This document shows, piece by piece, positions 43,585-53,073 of a stretch of 64,000 nt of DNA (within the stretch, counting starts at the first letter, position 1; each line of letters starts with the position of its first letter). The DNA is from CAWGAJ01 sp963820545 (GTDB taxonomy: Bacteria; Planctomycetota; Planctomycetia; Pirellulales; Thermoguttaceae): assembly GCA_963820545.1 (NCBI GenBank), contig CAWGAJ010000001.1, positions 1,240,001 through 1,304,000 on the forward strand. Reading direction: 5' to 3'. The notes under the pieces are model-generated. The model did no database searches and was not told the origin of the DNA. It saw only the letters and a list, made by a program, of their open reading frames with translations. The position numbers were made by a program, and so were the translations under genes.

Positions 43585-44718
43585 ATGTCATCGAATTATT
43601 TTTCCTTCCAACTGCACCACACCGACGCCGGATGCGCTGCCCGGCGGGCGACTTTTTTTACCCCGCATGGACCGGTAGAACTGCCGGCCTTCATGCCCGT
43701 AGGAACCCAAGGAAGCGTCAAAGGACTGGAAACAGCCCAACTCCGCGCCACCGGGGCCCAGATGGTGCTGGGCAATACCTATCACCTGCTGCTCCGACCC
43801 GGCGAAGAGGTGGTAGCGGCGCTGGGCGGATTGCATTGCTTTATGGGCTGGGAGGGGCCCATCTTGACCGACAGCGGCGGATTCCAGATTTACAGCCTTG
43901 CCGAAAATGTCAAAGTGACTGAAGAGGAAGTTATCTTCCGCAGCCATATCGACGGCCATCCGGCGGCGATTTCGCCGGAACGCGCAGTGGCAATCCAGGA
44001 AGCTCTCGGCGGCGACGTGATTATGGTCTTGGACCAGGTAGTGGGATTGCCCAACTCCGCGGCTGTCGTCCAAGACGCCACCGAGCGGACCGTGCGCTGG
44101 GCAAAGCGCTGCCAAAAGATTGCCCTGCGTCCGGATCAGGCGTTGTTTGCCATCGTCCAAGGCGGACTGGACCCGGAATTGAGGAGATGGTGTGCCAGAG
44201 AGCTCAGAGAGATGGATTTTGCCGGGTATGCCGTGGGGGGGTTAAGCGTGGGCGAGCAACCGGAGGAAATGTATCGGATCCTGGAGGCGACCGTGCCTGA
44301 ACTGCCCGCCGATAAACCCCGATACCTCATGGGCGTGGGCCGGCCGGAAGATCTTCTGGAATCCATCCGGCGAGGAATCGATCTGTTCGACTGCGTGATC
44401 CCCACCCGCAACGGACGCAATGCCATGGCCTTTACCGACCAAGGCCCGCTTCGGCTCCGCAATCTGCAATATGAGCGGGACGATTCCCCACTTGAAATGG
44501 GATGTCCTTGTGCGGCTTGTCAGCGGAGTCGGGGATATATCCGTCATCTGTTCATGGCAAGGGAAATGCTCGGGCCGATCCTGCTTTCGATTCATAACTT
44601 GACGTATTATCAACGACTTCTGGCCCACGCCCGAGCCGCCATCGAAGCCGATTGCTTTGAAGAATTTCGCCGACAAAAAATCGCCGGCTGGGAGGGAGAA
44701 AGAAAGGATGAAGGATGA
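43585..44718 (+). CDS. tgt: Queuine tRNA-ribosyltransferase (tRNA-guanine transglycosylase)
   Basis: 377 aa, usual family length. Exchanges guanine 34 for preQ1 in tRNAs with GUN anticodons. Visible hallmarks: FFTPHGPVELPAFMPVGTQGSVKGL at the N-terminus, substrate-pocket Asp in LTDSGGFQIYSLA, GGLSVGEQPEEMY, nucleophile region GIDLFDCVIPTRNGRN, and the zinc site CPCAACQRSRGYIRHLFMA with a His further on (LLSIHNLTYY). ATG 43585 fits the family start (SFQLHHTDAGCAARRA), though no clear Shine-Dalgarno sequence is seen. It precedes yajC and secDF, the same tgt-yajC-secD-secF order known from many bacteria, here on one strand with about 140 bases before yajC. Confidence 0.96.
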   Translation: MSSNYFSFQLHHTDAGCAARRATFFTPHGPVELPAFMPVGTQGSVKGLETAQLRATGAQMVLGNTYHLLLRPGEEVVAALGGLHCFMGWEGPILTDSGGFQIYSLAENVKVTEEEVIFRSHIDGHPAAISPERAVAIQEALGGDVIMVLDQVVGLPNSAAVVQDATERTVRWAKRCQKIALRPDQALFAIVQGGLDPELRRWCARELREMDFAGYAVGGLSVGEQPEEMYRILEATVPELPADKPRYLMGVGRPEDLLESIRRGIDLFDCVIPTRNGRNAMAFTDQGPLRLRNLQYERDDSPLEMGCPCAACQRSRGYIRHLFMAREMLGPILLSIHNLTYYQRLLAHARAAIEADCFEEFRRQKIAGWEGERKDEG

Positions 44719-44861
44719 AAAATCACTTATGGTAAAGTGAAACTGCCAGCGGTGTTTCATCCCTCATCCTTCCCTTCTCCTCTTGTGACATGGGGGGTAA
44801 CAGTTTATGATAACGAGCTTACAATAACTCGGCCGCGACCCGACAAGAGGGGGATATCAAC

Positions 44862-45248
44862 ATGAATACATATTGGCTTTCCTCACTTATTCTTTTTGCC
44901 CAAGCTGCTGACGCTGAGAAAGCGCAGCCTGCCCCTGGAGGACTTGAAACATTATTTACCTCCCCTTTGATAATACTGGTTTTGATTGGTTTTTTGTTTT
45001 ATTACATGATCATACGTCCTCAAAGGAAGGAGCAAACCAAGCGGCAGGATATGCTTGCGGCCGTGAAGAAGAATGATCGGGTGGTGACCGTCGGCGGCAT
45101 TTACGGCATAGTGATGAACGTGCACCGCGAGGCCGACGAAGTAAGCCTTAAAGTCGACGAAACCACGAACACCAAACTCCGCATTACCCTTAGTTCGATT
45201 GCTCGGATTGTAGGCGAAGGACCAGCGGAGGAAAACGATTCCAATTAA
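44862..45248 (+). CDS. yajC: Sec translocase accessory protein YajC
   Basis: 128 aa with one membrane helix (TSPLIILVLIGFLFYYMIIRP) followed by the typical cytosolic part: RPQRKEQTKRQDMLAAVKKNDRVVTVGGIYGIV and KLRITLSSIARIV. The N-terminal extension (ADAEKAQPAPGG) is common in planctomycetes. YajC binds SecDF and assists preprotein translocation and membrane insertion. ATG 44862 has AGAGGGGG about ten bases upstream. Located between tgt and secDF as expected. Confidence 0.94.
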   Translation: MNTYWLSSLILFAQAADAEKAQPAPGGLETLFTSPLIILVLIGFLFYYMIIRPQRKEQTKRQDMLAAVKKNDRVVTVGGIYGIVMNVHREADEVSLKVDETTNTKLRITLSSIARIVGEGPAEENDSN

Positions 45249-45256
45249 ACAGTTAC

Positions 45257-45291
45257 CTCTAATCTCTAACCCCTAATCTCTAATCCCTAAT
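45257..45291 (+). repeat. Heptamer array, CTCTAAT type
   Basis: Five 7-base units: CTCTAAT, CTCTAAC, CCCTAAT, CTCTAAT, CCCTAAT, filling the yajC-secD gap and ending five bases before the presumed secD start. Confidence 0.75.
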
Positions 45292-45295
45292 CATT

Positions 45296-46521
45296 ATGCC
45301 CTCGATAATAAATTTGATTATTGTTATTGCCTTGATGGTCGTACCTTTTTTGTTGGGTGGTTATTTCGCCAAAGACTGCGCATGCCCGATTACGGCTGGA
45401 AGATCGGTTTGATCCTCTGGACGCTGTTTAGCAGCGTGGTGATCCTGGCGATGTATTGGCCGCCGAAACTGGGTATTGATCTGAGCGGGGGCATGATCCT
45501 GGTCTACGAAGTGGATCAGACCCAGAAAAAACCCGGCGTAACCGTGGATATGGATAAACTCATCGGCGCGGTGAGCAGGCGCATCAATCCGGTGGGCATC
45601 AAGGAAATCGCCATTCGCAAATACGGCATGGAACAGGTGCAGATCGTCATTCCCGAGGTCGACGAGGCCGTGGCCAATCGGGTTGCCGAATTGGTCTCAC
45701 AGGTGGGCACGCTGGAATTCCGCATTCTGGCCAATACGCGCGACCACAAGGCGCTGATCGAACGCGCACTGAGCGATCCGAGTTTGATGGTGCTGAAAGA
45801 TTCCGCAGGTAACCGCGAGGCCTGGTGGGTGCCGGTTAAGGAAGGCGAAGAAAACAGCTTTCCTTATCCGGAAATCGCCAGACGCACGCGCATGCAAGGC
45901 AAGAAGAAAATCACTGAGCTGCTGGTGGCCAAGGACAATTACGACGTCACGGGCGATTATCTCAACCATGCCCGGCCAGGCATCGACGAAAAGGGCCAGC
46001 CCTGCGTGCATTTCGTGTTCAATTCGCAAGGCGGAAAACTCTTCGGCATGTTGACCAGTGAGAACCGTCCTGACGAAGTCCAAGGCGAATTTTACCGTAA
46101 ATTGGGGATCATCCTCGACGGCTATTTATATTCCGCGCCGAGAATTCAAACCACGATTTATGATCAAGGCGAAATCTCCTCCGGCAACTTCACCCAGCAG
46201 GAAGTGGAAAAACTGGTCGACGTGCTCAATGCCGGGGCCCTGCCCGCCACCTTGACCAAGCAGCCCATCAGCCGGCTCTACAGCGGTCCCACGCTGGGCG
46301 GCGACACCATCACCAAGAGCACCCACGCGATGATTATCTCCTCGATTCTCGTGCCGTTATTCATGCTCTGGTATTACCGTTTTTCCGGCCTGGTGGCCGA
46401 TCATGGTGCTGGTGCTGAACATTGTGATTTTGTTTGCGATCATGATTACCGTGAAAGCCACCTTTACCCTGTCGGGATTTGCGGGCTTGGCGCTGACGGT
46501 GGGCATGGCCGTGGACAATAA
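45296..46521 (+). CDS. secD: Protein translocase SecDF, SecD part (first fragment)
   Basis: The real start is probably ATG 45296 (MPSIINLIIVIALMVVPFLLGGYFAK). One base appears to be missing at about 45372, after which the frame from 45382 continues RMPDYGWKIGLILWTLFSSVVILAMYWPPKLGIDLSGGMILVYEVDQ (in pieces). The P1 periplasmic domain is recognisable by VGTLEFRILANTRDHKAL, FVFNSQGGKLFGMLTSEN and GEISSGNFTQQEVEKLVDVLNAGALPATL, and the next helix region by RLYSGPTLGGDTI. SecD uses the proton gradient to pull preproteins through SecYEG. An extra base near 46393 sends this frame into VADHGAGAEHCDF..., while the true sequence resumes in the next fragment. Confidence 0.85.
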
Positions 46522-47374
46522 CGTGCTGGTTTACGAACGTCTGCGCGAAGAGTTGGCCAAGGGCGCGGCCTTGAGGATGGCCATCCGCAACGCCTTCCAG
46601 CGGGCCAGCGCCACGATTATCGACTGCAATATCACCCACTTGATCGCGGCCGTGGTGCTGTACGTGATCGGCAACGAGCAGATCAAGGGATTCGCCTTGA
46701 CTTTGCTCTTGGGCGTTTCCATCAGCTTGTTCACCTCGGTCTTCGTGGCGCGGGTAATTTTCGACATTGCCGAAAAACACCGCTGGATCAGCGAATTGAA
46801 AATGCATCATCTGGTTGGGCACACCGAGATCGACTTCATGGGCCTGTTCCCTTACTGCGCGACTTTTTCGATATTGATCACGGTATTGGGATTAGCGGTG
46901 GCCTTCTGGCGCGGCGCGGGTTTGTTCGACATCGACTTTACGGGGGGCGTATCGGTACAAACTCTGTTCAACAAACCACAGGAAATCGCCAACGTCCGCA
47001 GCACCTTGGAAGAGAGGCCCAAGATATTCCCCGACGTGACGATCAGCGAGGTCCGCTTCGGCGAAGAAGCCAACAACTTGCGCTTCGAGGTAAATACTTC
47101 GAATACCAACGTCGATCAAATCAAAGATCAACTCAAAAAAATCTTTGGCAGCGAGCTGGTTACTAACCAGTTGCAGGTGACGAATGTTTCGCCTATCAAG
47201 GCAGTGCAGCCGGAAAACCAGGCGCCTCAGGAGCAAGGTCCGGCGGAAAAAAACGAGCCCTCCCTTACGCCGCCTGAGTCGGCGCAGCGCCTGAAGCGAC
47301 TGTCCCGCCGGCAAAGCCGGATCAGCCGAGCGAGAACAAACAATCGCGGCGTTTTTTCAGAACATCAAGCCTGA
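46403..47374 (+). CDS. SecDF, end of SecD and start of SecF (second fragment)
   Basis: Continues the SecD membrane domain: VLVLNIVILFAIMITVKATFTLSGFAGLALTVGMAVDNNVLVYERLREEL, then helices QIKGFALTLLLGVSISLFTSVFVARVIF. SecF begins at about 46860 (FSILITVLGLAVAFWRG) with its signature GLFDIDFTGGVSVQTLF. This SecD-SecF fusion is usual for the group. Near 47280 the frame is lost again and the last residues (RLKRLSRRQSRISRAR...) are noise; the correct frame there reads APEATVPPAKPDQPSENKQSRRFF, a Pro-rich linker. Quoted here in pieces rather than as one run. Confidence 0.82.
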   Translation: MVLVLNIVILFAIMITVKATFTLSGFAGLALTVGMAVDNNVLVYERLREELAKGAALRMAIRNAFQRASATIIDCNITHLIAAVVLYVIGNEQIKGFALTLLLGVSISLFTSVFVARVIFDIAEKHRWISELKMHHLVGHTEIDFMGLFPYCATFSILITVLGLAVAFWRGAGLFDIDFTGGVSVQTLFNKPQEIANVRSTLEERPKIFPDVTISEVRFGEEANNLRFEVNTSNTNVDQIKDQLKKIFGSELVTNQLQVTNVSPIKAVQPENQAPQEQGPAEKNEPSLTPPESAQRLKRLSRRQSRISRARTNNRGVFSEHQA

Positions 47375-48546
47375 TGGCCCTGGTCACGGCAATGCCCTTG
47401 ATTTTCACTGAGGTCGAGGCGCCGGCGGCGCAGCCGTCTACTCCCGCACAAACCACGCTACAGTCGAGTGCATCTGAGCAAGCTCCTCCCGCCGGGACGG
47501 CGCAACAGACACAACCAGCGGCATCCGCGGGCGGGGAAAAGCCCCTTGCCGAGCAGCCCGCGCAGGAAAAAACCGCGGAAAAAATGCCCGCCGGGGAAAA
47601 ACCCACTGCGATAATTCCCGCCGAAAGAACACCCGCCGCGGAGACGATTCCCGGCGTGGAAAAGCCCCCGGTGCAGATTACCGATCCATTCCTGGGCGGC
47701 ACTCAAGCCCGGCTAAGTTTTTCACAAAAAGTCGATCATCAAACAGTGGAGGAACTGATCAAAGCCGCCCTGCGGGCGTTAAAAATGGACGACAAGGATA
47801 TTCCTCTTGAGATCCGGAATGATGAATATGTCGAGGGGAGCAGGACGCCGTACAATGCTTGGACGGTGAAGATCGGTGTGCCTGCGGAAAAGGCGCAGGA
47901 GGTGTTCGATTCGGTTAGAACGACACTCAGCGAGGCGCCCTTCTTTCCCGCCTCCAACGCCATCGGCGGCGCGGTGGCGCTCGGCACCCGCTACCAGGCT
48001 TTTTATGCCCTGCTGGCAAGCTGGCTGCTGATTATCCTTTATCTTTGGATCCGGTTCCAAGGCGTGGCGTTTGGCGTGGCGGCCGTGGTGGGCTTGGTCC
48101 ACGACGTGCTGGTGATGCTCGGCGCGATTGCCTTCAGTCTATACTTCGCGCCCTATTTTGGCTGGTTGTACATTGATCCGTTCAAGATCAATTTGCCGAT
48201 TATCGCGGCGTTCTTGACCATCATTGGTTATTCGGTGAACGACACGATCGTGGTTTTCGACCGCATCCGCGAGGTCCGCGGCAAGGATCCCAATATGACT
48301 CGCAAGATGGTAAACGACAGCACCAATCAAACCCTCAGCCGAACCTTGCTTACTTCGCTAACCGTGTTTATCGTGGTGGTAGTGCTGTACTTTTTCGGCG
48401 GTCAGGCCTTGCGCGGATTCTCCTTCGCCTTGATCGCGGGAGTGATCACCGGAACCTACAGTTCGATCTATGTGTCGGCGCCGATTTTGCTCTGGCTGAT
48501 CGGATCGGGGAAGACATCGCAAGGGCAACAACGCGCGGCGGGATAA
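47374..48546 (+). CDS. secF: SecDF, SecF part (third fragment)
   Basis: 390 residues. The first part is a Pro/Ala/Glu-rich spacer (TPAQTTLQSSASEQAPPAG..., EKMPAGEKPTAIIPAERTPAAE), unusually long for SecF. It is followed by the remaining periplasmic domain (TVEELIKAALRALKMDDKDIP, PFFPASNAIGGAVALGTRYQAFYALL) and the membrane domain: FGVAAVVGLVHDVLVMLGAIAFSLYF, IAAFLTIIGYSVNDTIVVFDRIREV and TLLTSLTVFIVVVVLYFFGGQALRGFSFALIAGVITGTYSSIY (in pieces). SecF works with SecD. The ATG at 47374 is not a genuine start. Total SecDF length would be about 1083 aa. Confidence 0.82.
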   Translation: MALVTAMPLIFTEVEAPAAQPSTPAQTTLQSSASEQAPPAGTAQQTQPAASAGGEKPLAEQPAQEKTAEKMPAGEKPTAIIPAERTPAAETIPGVEKPPVQITDPFLGGTQARLSFSQKVDHQTVEELIKAALRALKMDDKDIPLEIRNDEYVEGSRTPYNAWTVKIGVPAEKAQEVFDSVRTTLSEAPFFPASNAIGGAVALGTRYQAFYALLASWLLIILYLWIRFQGVAFGVAAVVGLVHDVLVMLGAIAFSLYFAPYFGWLYIDPFKINLPIIAAFLTIIGYSVNDTIVVFDRIREVRGKDPNMTRKMVNDSTNQTLSRTLLTSLTVFIVVVVLYFFGGQALRGFSFALIAGVITGTYSSIYVSAPILLWLIGSGKTSQGQQRAAG

Positions 48547-48571
48547 CGCGATTATTATCCCGGCGGGTTTT

Positions 48572-49598
48572 TTATCCACAGCGCGTCAAGCGGAAAACGC
48601 CATTACGGATTTCGGCTTGGATGTTGCCGGGAAAAAAGTGTTTGTTTCCGGCCGTGGAGAGGGGATTATTTGTCTCCGCAAGCATCTGGGCCAATTGATT
48701 CCATTGCGCAAATCCCATGGCCTGCATGGGCCACGACTGTTGGCGCCAGACGAGCAACAGCAATTCGCGCAATAAATATCGCGGTTGCCCGGCCAAGAGG
48801 GCAGCGTTAATTTCCACACCCACGGCGGTTTCCTGTTTTACCGCTTGTTCATGGAGCCGGGCAACTAGACCTGCGACGATATCTTGCAGTTCGTGCCGCC
48901 AGGAGTCCCAGGCGCAGCACCGCTTCGACGACGCTGGAGTTGTACTGCTTTGCCAAGAGGGGCAGAAGTTCATGTCGGATGCGGTTGCGCGTAAAGCGGC
49001 GATCGGCGTTGCTGGGATCCTCTCGAAACGGCTGGCCCAGATCGCTCAGATATTCCAATAACTCATGGCGACGGATACTTAAGAGCGGACGCAAAAGCGT
49101 GACCGGCCCAAAAGGCCGGGAGCGCGACATGCCGGCCAGACCCACGATGCCCGTTCCCCGCACGATGCGATGCAAAATTGTTTCGGCCTGATCGTCGGCG
49201 GTATGGGCGGTCGCCACAAAGCGGGCTCCCAGACGGCCCGCTGTTTCGCTCAAAAAGGCGTAGCGCACGCGGCGTGCCGTTTCTTCGATCCCCTCGCCCG
49301 AGAGCGTCGCCGATTGTTCCACGTCGTGGCGTCCGGTTTCGCAGACTAAGTCGAACCGTTGGCAGAGGTCGACCACGAAACGCTCATCCTCATCGGCCCC
49401 GTCGCGCAATTGATGATTAAAATGCGCCACGCAAAGCCGTCCCGCCCCGCGGGTTTTCAAAGCCGCCATCGCCCGTAACAAGGCCACGCTGTCGGCCCCG
49501 CCGGAAACGGCCAAAAGCACGGTCAAGTCCTGCCACTCCTGCGGCGGCCATAAGCCGGCCAAACGCGCTTCCAAGGGGTGTAGGCCAGAATCGGTCAT
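48572..49598 (-). CDS. tilS: tRNA(Ile)-lysidine synthase, frameshifted
   Basis: Modifies C34 of tRNA-Ile(CAU) with lysine so that it reads AUA. Start ATG 49598 (a TTG at 49616 is possible). The N-terminal PP-loop ATPase is clear: LLAVSGGADSVALLRAMAAL, then LCVAHFNHQLRDGADEDERFV, ATAHTADDQAETILHRIVRGTGIVGLAGM, and RPLLSIRRHELLEYL, FREDPSNADRRFTRNRIRHELLPLL (separate motifs). Near 48905 the frame shifts: the first frame runs into AARTARYRRRSSCPAP, whereas WRHELQDIVAGLVARLHEQAV and the C-terminal tRNA-binding part (YLLRELLLLVWRQQ, SWPMQAMGFAQWNQLAQML) continue in the other frame to 48572. As tilS is normally essential, a sequence error is more likely than decay. Confidence 0.85.
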
Positions 49599-49616
49599 CG
49601 CAAAACTGTTTGGCAA

Positions 49617-50571
49617 GAAAAACCATGGTTTCCGTGGATCTTTTTTCCATTATCCTTGACCAAAAGGTTAATTTCAATTTCCCCCCCTGCATGGTTATTC
49701 GATGGTTTTTTATTATAGGAACATTTCCTCGCTGTGATTAAAACCATGCTAATCGATGCAATTCGCATGGTTTGTCAGCAGAGTCCTCTTACTGCACGTA
49801 TCAAAGCCGCTTTTTTTCAGGCAGTTTGGCACCTGACTAGTTGCAGTTTATATAGACTCTGATAAGATTAGATTTAGCAGCGTTACATTCACGGCCAAAA
49901 CGTCTTTTTATGGGCTTATAGTGCCCAGAGGAGAGTTTGGCGGCGAAAGTAGACGCTAGAATTGTTGAATTATTTTAGAACGACTTTGGCCAGCCCTTAG
50001 AGAGGCTCGAGGCCAACGAATTGTCTGGAAGAAAGATTTTGACGAAGTTTGTTTTAGGCAGCAAGAACCGCCCAACTTCAGGGTTCATGCGATTATGCAC
50101 CTGATAATGATACTAATCCGGTGGTTGGTGGGATTTTTTTTCACCGGCGAATCGGTCGCCCGCAGAGGCTGGTCCTCGGCAGCGCAGAGCCGGAACGATT
50201 CGGTTCCGACACGACTCGTACGGTGCGTTTTGCTCCGACTTGGAAACGATGAAATTCAATCTCATGGTGGCAGAGTTAAACGGTCTCTTGGGCTGGAGTC
50301 CGGCCCGAGCCGTTAGCTCACTGGATCGCAGCGCCTTTGTGCGCGTGAATCCCCATCAGCCGGATTGTTTTGGGGTGAAAACCGTGCTTCCTTTTTGCGC
50401 TTCCACAAATTTCTTTCCTCCTGGACCCCGCTCTTGGGGTTAAACAGGGCGTTGCGTACTCGCGATACCTCGAGGATTGACCGCTGACGGTCTATCAGTG
50501 GAGGATAATCTTTTGCTCCATAGACCAGGAGGCCGATGTATTCGGCAATGTAAATCACAGAGAATATATTC
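49617..50571. other. Long intergenic region between tilS and rny
   Basis: About 950 bases. Two open frames of 73 and 67 codons exist (50095-50316 and 50240-50443), but neither has family motifs or good start signals. Possible structure: an ACCCCGCTCTTGGGGT hairpin at 50425-50440. AT-rich DNA at 49840-50000 may hold the promoter of rny. I could not match the region to RNase P RNA, tmRNA, SRP RNA or 6S RNA, but a non-coding RNA cannot be excluded by eye. Confidence 0.35.
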
Positions 50572-52134
50572 ATGTTTACACCCCTCCAACTAGTTGTGGT
50601 CATCATTGGGATAATTATTTCCTTTGTGATGGCTTTTATATTAATCCGCCTTTTAGATCGGCTGCGACGCAGAGACGCAGAGTCGGAAGCCAGAGAAATC
50701 ATCCGCAAGGCCCAGCAAGACGTGGAAAACTACCGCCGCGAGGCCGAGTTGGAAATCAAAGAACTCACCTTGCAGCAACAGGCGGAAAGCGAAAAAGAGC
50801 TGCGCCGCCTGCGCGGCGAACTTCACGAACGGGAGCGGTTGCTCGATAAGCGCCAGGACGCCCTGGAAGAGCAGGCCGAACAGTTGCGCAAGCAGGAAAA
50901 AATGGTGGAAAGCACCCAGCGCAAACTGACCGAACGCATCCAGGACGCGAATCGCCGCAAAGAGGAGCTCACCAAGCTGCTCGACTTGCAGCGGCAAACC
51001 TTGCACGAACTGAGCGGGCTCAGCCAGGAGGAGGCCACCAAGCGGCTCTTGGAAGTCCTCGATCAACAACTCCAGCAAGAGACCGGGGCGGTAATTCTCC
51101 GCCACGAAAAGATGCTGGCCGAAACCTGCGAGGAAAAGACCCGCGAAATTTTGCTCACCTCGCTGCAACGCTACGCCGCGGTTCACACCGCCGAAACCAC
51201 CACCAGCACCGTCGACATCCCCACCGACGAAATGAAAGGGCGGATCATCGGCCGTGAAGGCAGGAACATCCGCGCGTTTGAAAAAGCCACCGGCGTGGAC
51301 GTGATCATCGACGATACGCCGGGCGTGGTGATCGTCAGCGCGTTCGACATGATTCGCCGCGAAGTCGCGCGCATGTCCTTGGAAAAACTCATTGCCGACG
51401 GCCGCATCCATCCCGCGCGCATCGAGGAAATCGTCGCCGGCACGCAGCGCGAATTGGAAAAGCACATCCAAAAACTGGGCGAGCAAGCCTGCCAAGAGGC
51501 CGAAATTCTCGGCCTGCACGAGCGGTTAGTAAACCTTTTAGGCCGGCTCCACTTCCGCACCAGCTATAGCCAGAACGTGCTGCGGCATTCCATCGAAGTG
51601 GCCTTTATCGCCGGTATGTTGGCGGAGGAAATGGGATTGGACGGCAAACTGGCCCGGCGCTGCGGCCTGCTGCACGACATTGGCAAGGCGGCCGACCACG
51701 AAGCCGAAGGCGGGCATCCCAAGATCGGCGGCGACCTGCTGAAACGCTACGGCGAACGGCCCGAAGTAGTGCACGCGGCCTTAAGCCACCACGACGACTT
51801 GCGCATTGAGAATCCCTACACCGTGCTGGTGGCCGCGGCGGACGCTTGCAGCGCCTCGCGACCCGGCGCACGCCGCGAAACGCTGGAACGCTACGTCAAA
51901 CGAATGGAAGAACTGGAAGCCATCGCCACCAAATTTTCCGGCGTGGAACAAGCCTACGCCATCCAGGCCGGCCGCGAGTTGCGGGTGATTGTCGGCGCCA
52001 AGGACACCACCGACGAGTCGGCCGCCAAGATCTGCCACGACATCGTGCAAGCCTTCGAACAACAGCTCACCTATCCCGGCGAGATTAAAGTCACCGTGCT
52101 CCGCGAAACCCGACACGTGGAAATGGCCCGCTAA
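50572..52134 (+). CDS. rny: Ribonuclease Y
   Basis: 520 aa, full family length. N-terminal membrane helix (LQLVVVIIGIIISFVMAFILIRLL), a long coiled coil to about residue 200 (ESEAREIIRKAQQDVENYRREAE and onward), KH domain (STVDIPTDEMKGRIIGREGRNIRAFEKATGVD in pieces), then the HD phosphodiesterase domain with HSIEVAFIAGMLAEEMG and LLHDIGKAADHEAEGGH plus AALSHHDDL. RNase Y starts decay and processing of many mRNAs from the cytoplasmic membrane. The catalytic HD pair is intact. Followed by ymdB about 125 bases downstream, the same pairing as in Bacillus; with ricT also in the window, two of the known RNase Y-pathway factors lie close by. Confidence 0.96.
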   Translation: MFTPLQLVVVIIGIIISFVMAFILIRLLDRLRRRDAESEAREIIRKAQQDVENYRREAELEIKELTLQQQAESEKELRRLRGELHERERLLDKRQDALEEQAEQLRKQEKMVESTQRKLTERIQDANRRKEELTKLLDLQRQTLHELSGLSQEEATKRLLEVLDQQLQQETGAVILRHEKMLAETCEEKTREILLTSLQRYAAVHTAETTTSTVDIPTDEMKGRIIGREGRNIRAFEKATGVDVIIDDTPGVVIVSAFDMIRREVARMSLEKLIADGRIHPARIEEIVAGTQRELEKHIQKLGEQACQEAEILGLHERLVNLLGRLHFRTSYSQNVLRHSIEVAFIAGMLAEEMGLDGKLARRCGLLHDIGKAADHEAEGGHPKIGGDLLKRYGERPEVVHAALSHHDDLRIENPYTVLVAAADACSASRPGARRETLERYVKRMEELEAIATKFSGVEQAYAIQAGRELRVIVGAKDTTDESAAKICHDIVQAFEQQLTYPGEIKVTVLRETRHVEMAR

Positions 52135-52142
52135 TAATTAAA

Positions 52143-52245
52143 GGATGAAGGATGAGGGATGAAGGATGAAAAAAGCGGACAGGGGACAGCATAATAATAG
52201 CTGAAGGCTGATTGTTTAAACTTAAAAACTGATAACTGAAAACTG
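52143..52245 (+). repeat. Two heptamer arrays between rny and ymdB
   Basis: 52143-52170: four units GGATGAA, GGATGAG, GGATGAA, GGATGAA. 52225-52245: three units AAAACTG, ATAACTG, AAAACTG. The two types differ in sequence but share the 7-base period. Confidence 0.7.
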
Positions 52246-52259
52246 TTTACTAAAAATCC

Positions 52260-53073
52260 GTGCGAATCCTTTTGATCGGCGACATTGTGGGAAAACCAGG
52301 GCGGCACATTTGCGTGCAAGCCCTGCGCGGTTTGCGCCGCCGAGGAGCTCGATCTGGTCGTGGCCAATGCGGAAAACGCGGCGGGCGGGTCGGGATTGAC
52401 TCCCGAAATTTATCACGAACTCATCGCCGCCGGCATCGACGGCATGACCATGGGCGATCACGTGTACCGCCGCAAAGAAATCATTCCCCTCATGCAATCC
52501 GAGCGGCGCATCGTGCGGCCGGCCAATTATCCTTCTTCCGCTCCGGGCCGGGAGCTCACCATACTTCGTACCCGACAGCAGGTCAACGTGGCCGTGTTCA
52601 TCTTGCTCGGCCGGGTGTTCATGCCGCCGGTGGATTGCCCTTTCCAGGCCGCCGACCGTATTTTGGCTTCCCTGCCGCCCGATGTTCGCGTGATCCTCTT
52701 AGACTTCCATGCCGAGGCCACCAGCGACAAACAACTAATGGGCCGGCATTTGGACGGCCGGGTAAGCGCTGTTTTGGGTACCCATACCCACGTGGCCACG
52801 GCCGACGAACAAATCCTCCCCCAGGGCACCGCCTTCCAATGCGACGTGGGCATGACCGGTCCTTTTGAGAGCATCCTCGGCCGGCGCATGGATCGCGTGA
52901 TGGAAACCACCCGCACCTTCCGCCCCACACATTACGAAGTGGCCACCAACGACGTGCGCCTTAATGGCACGATTGTGGATGTCGATCCGCAAAGCGGCCG
53001 GGCAACCGGCATCCGCCGCATTTCCGTCGACGAGGCCGCCGCCGAACAACTCAGCAAAAATCATGAAATTTAG
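52260..53073 (+). CDS. ymdB: YmdB-family metallophosphoesterase, frameshifted near the N-terminus
   Basis: Starts at GTG 52260 (MRILLIGDIVGKPGRHICVQALRGL). An extra base near 52335-52340 moves the frame; the rest continues AAEELDLVVANAENAAGGSGLTPEIYHELIAAGIDGMTMGDHVYRRKEI (separate stretches). Metal-binding residues of the TIGR00282 type are seen as GDIVGKPG, NAENAAGG, GDHVYRRKE, FHAEATSDK and LGTHTHVATADEQILPQGTAF. Members hydrolyse 2',3'-cyclic AMP and influence biofilm and motility switching in Bacillus. The typical place is directly after rny, as here. The TAG stop codon (53071-53073) is completed by the first base of a 131-bp inverted-repeat element, so the C-terminus may have been altered by its insertion. 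Confidence 0.82.

Noticed and set aside
43588..44160. Minus-strand ORF within tgt
   Set aside because: Antisense shadow; tgt has complete family motifs in the other strand.
50240..50443. 67-aa ORF upstream of rny
   Set aside because: No ribosome binding site, no family motif, and overlaps another equally poor ORF.
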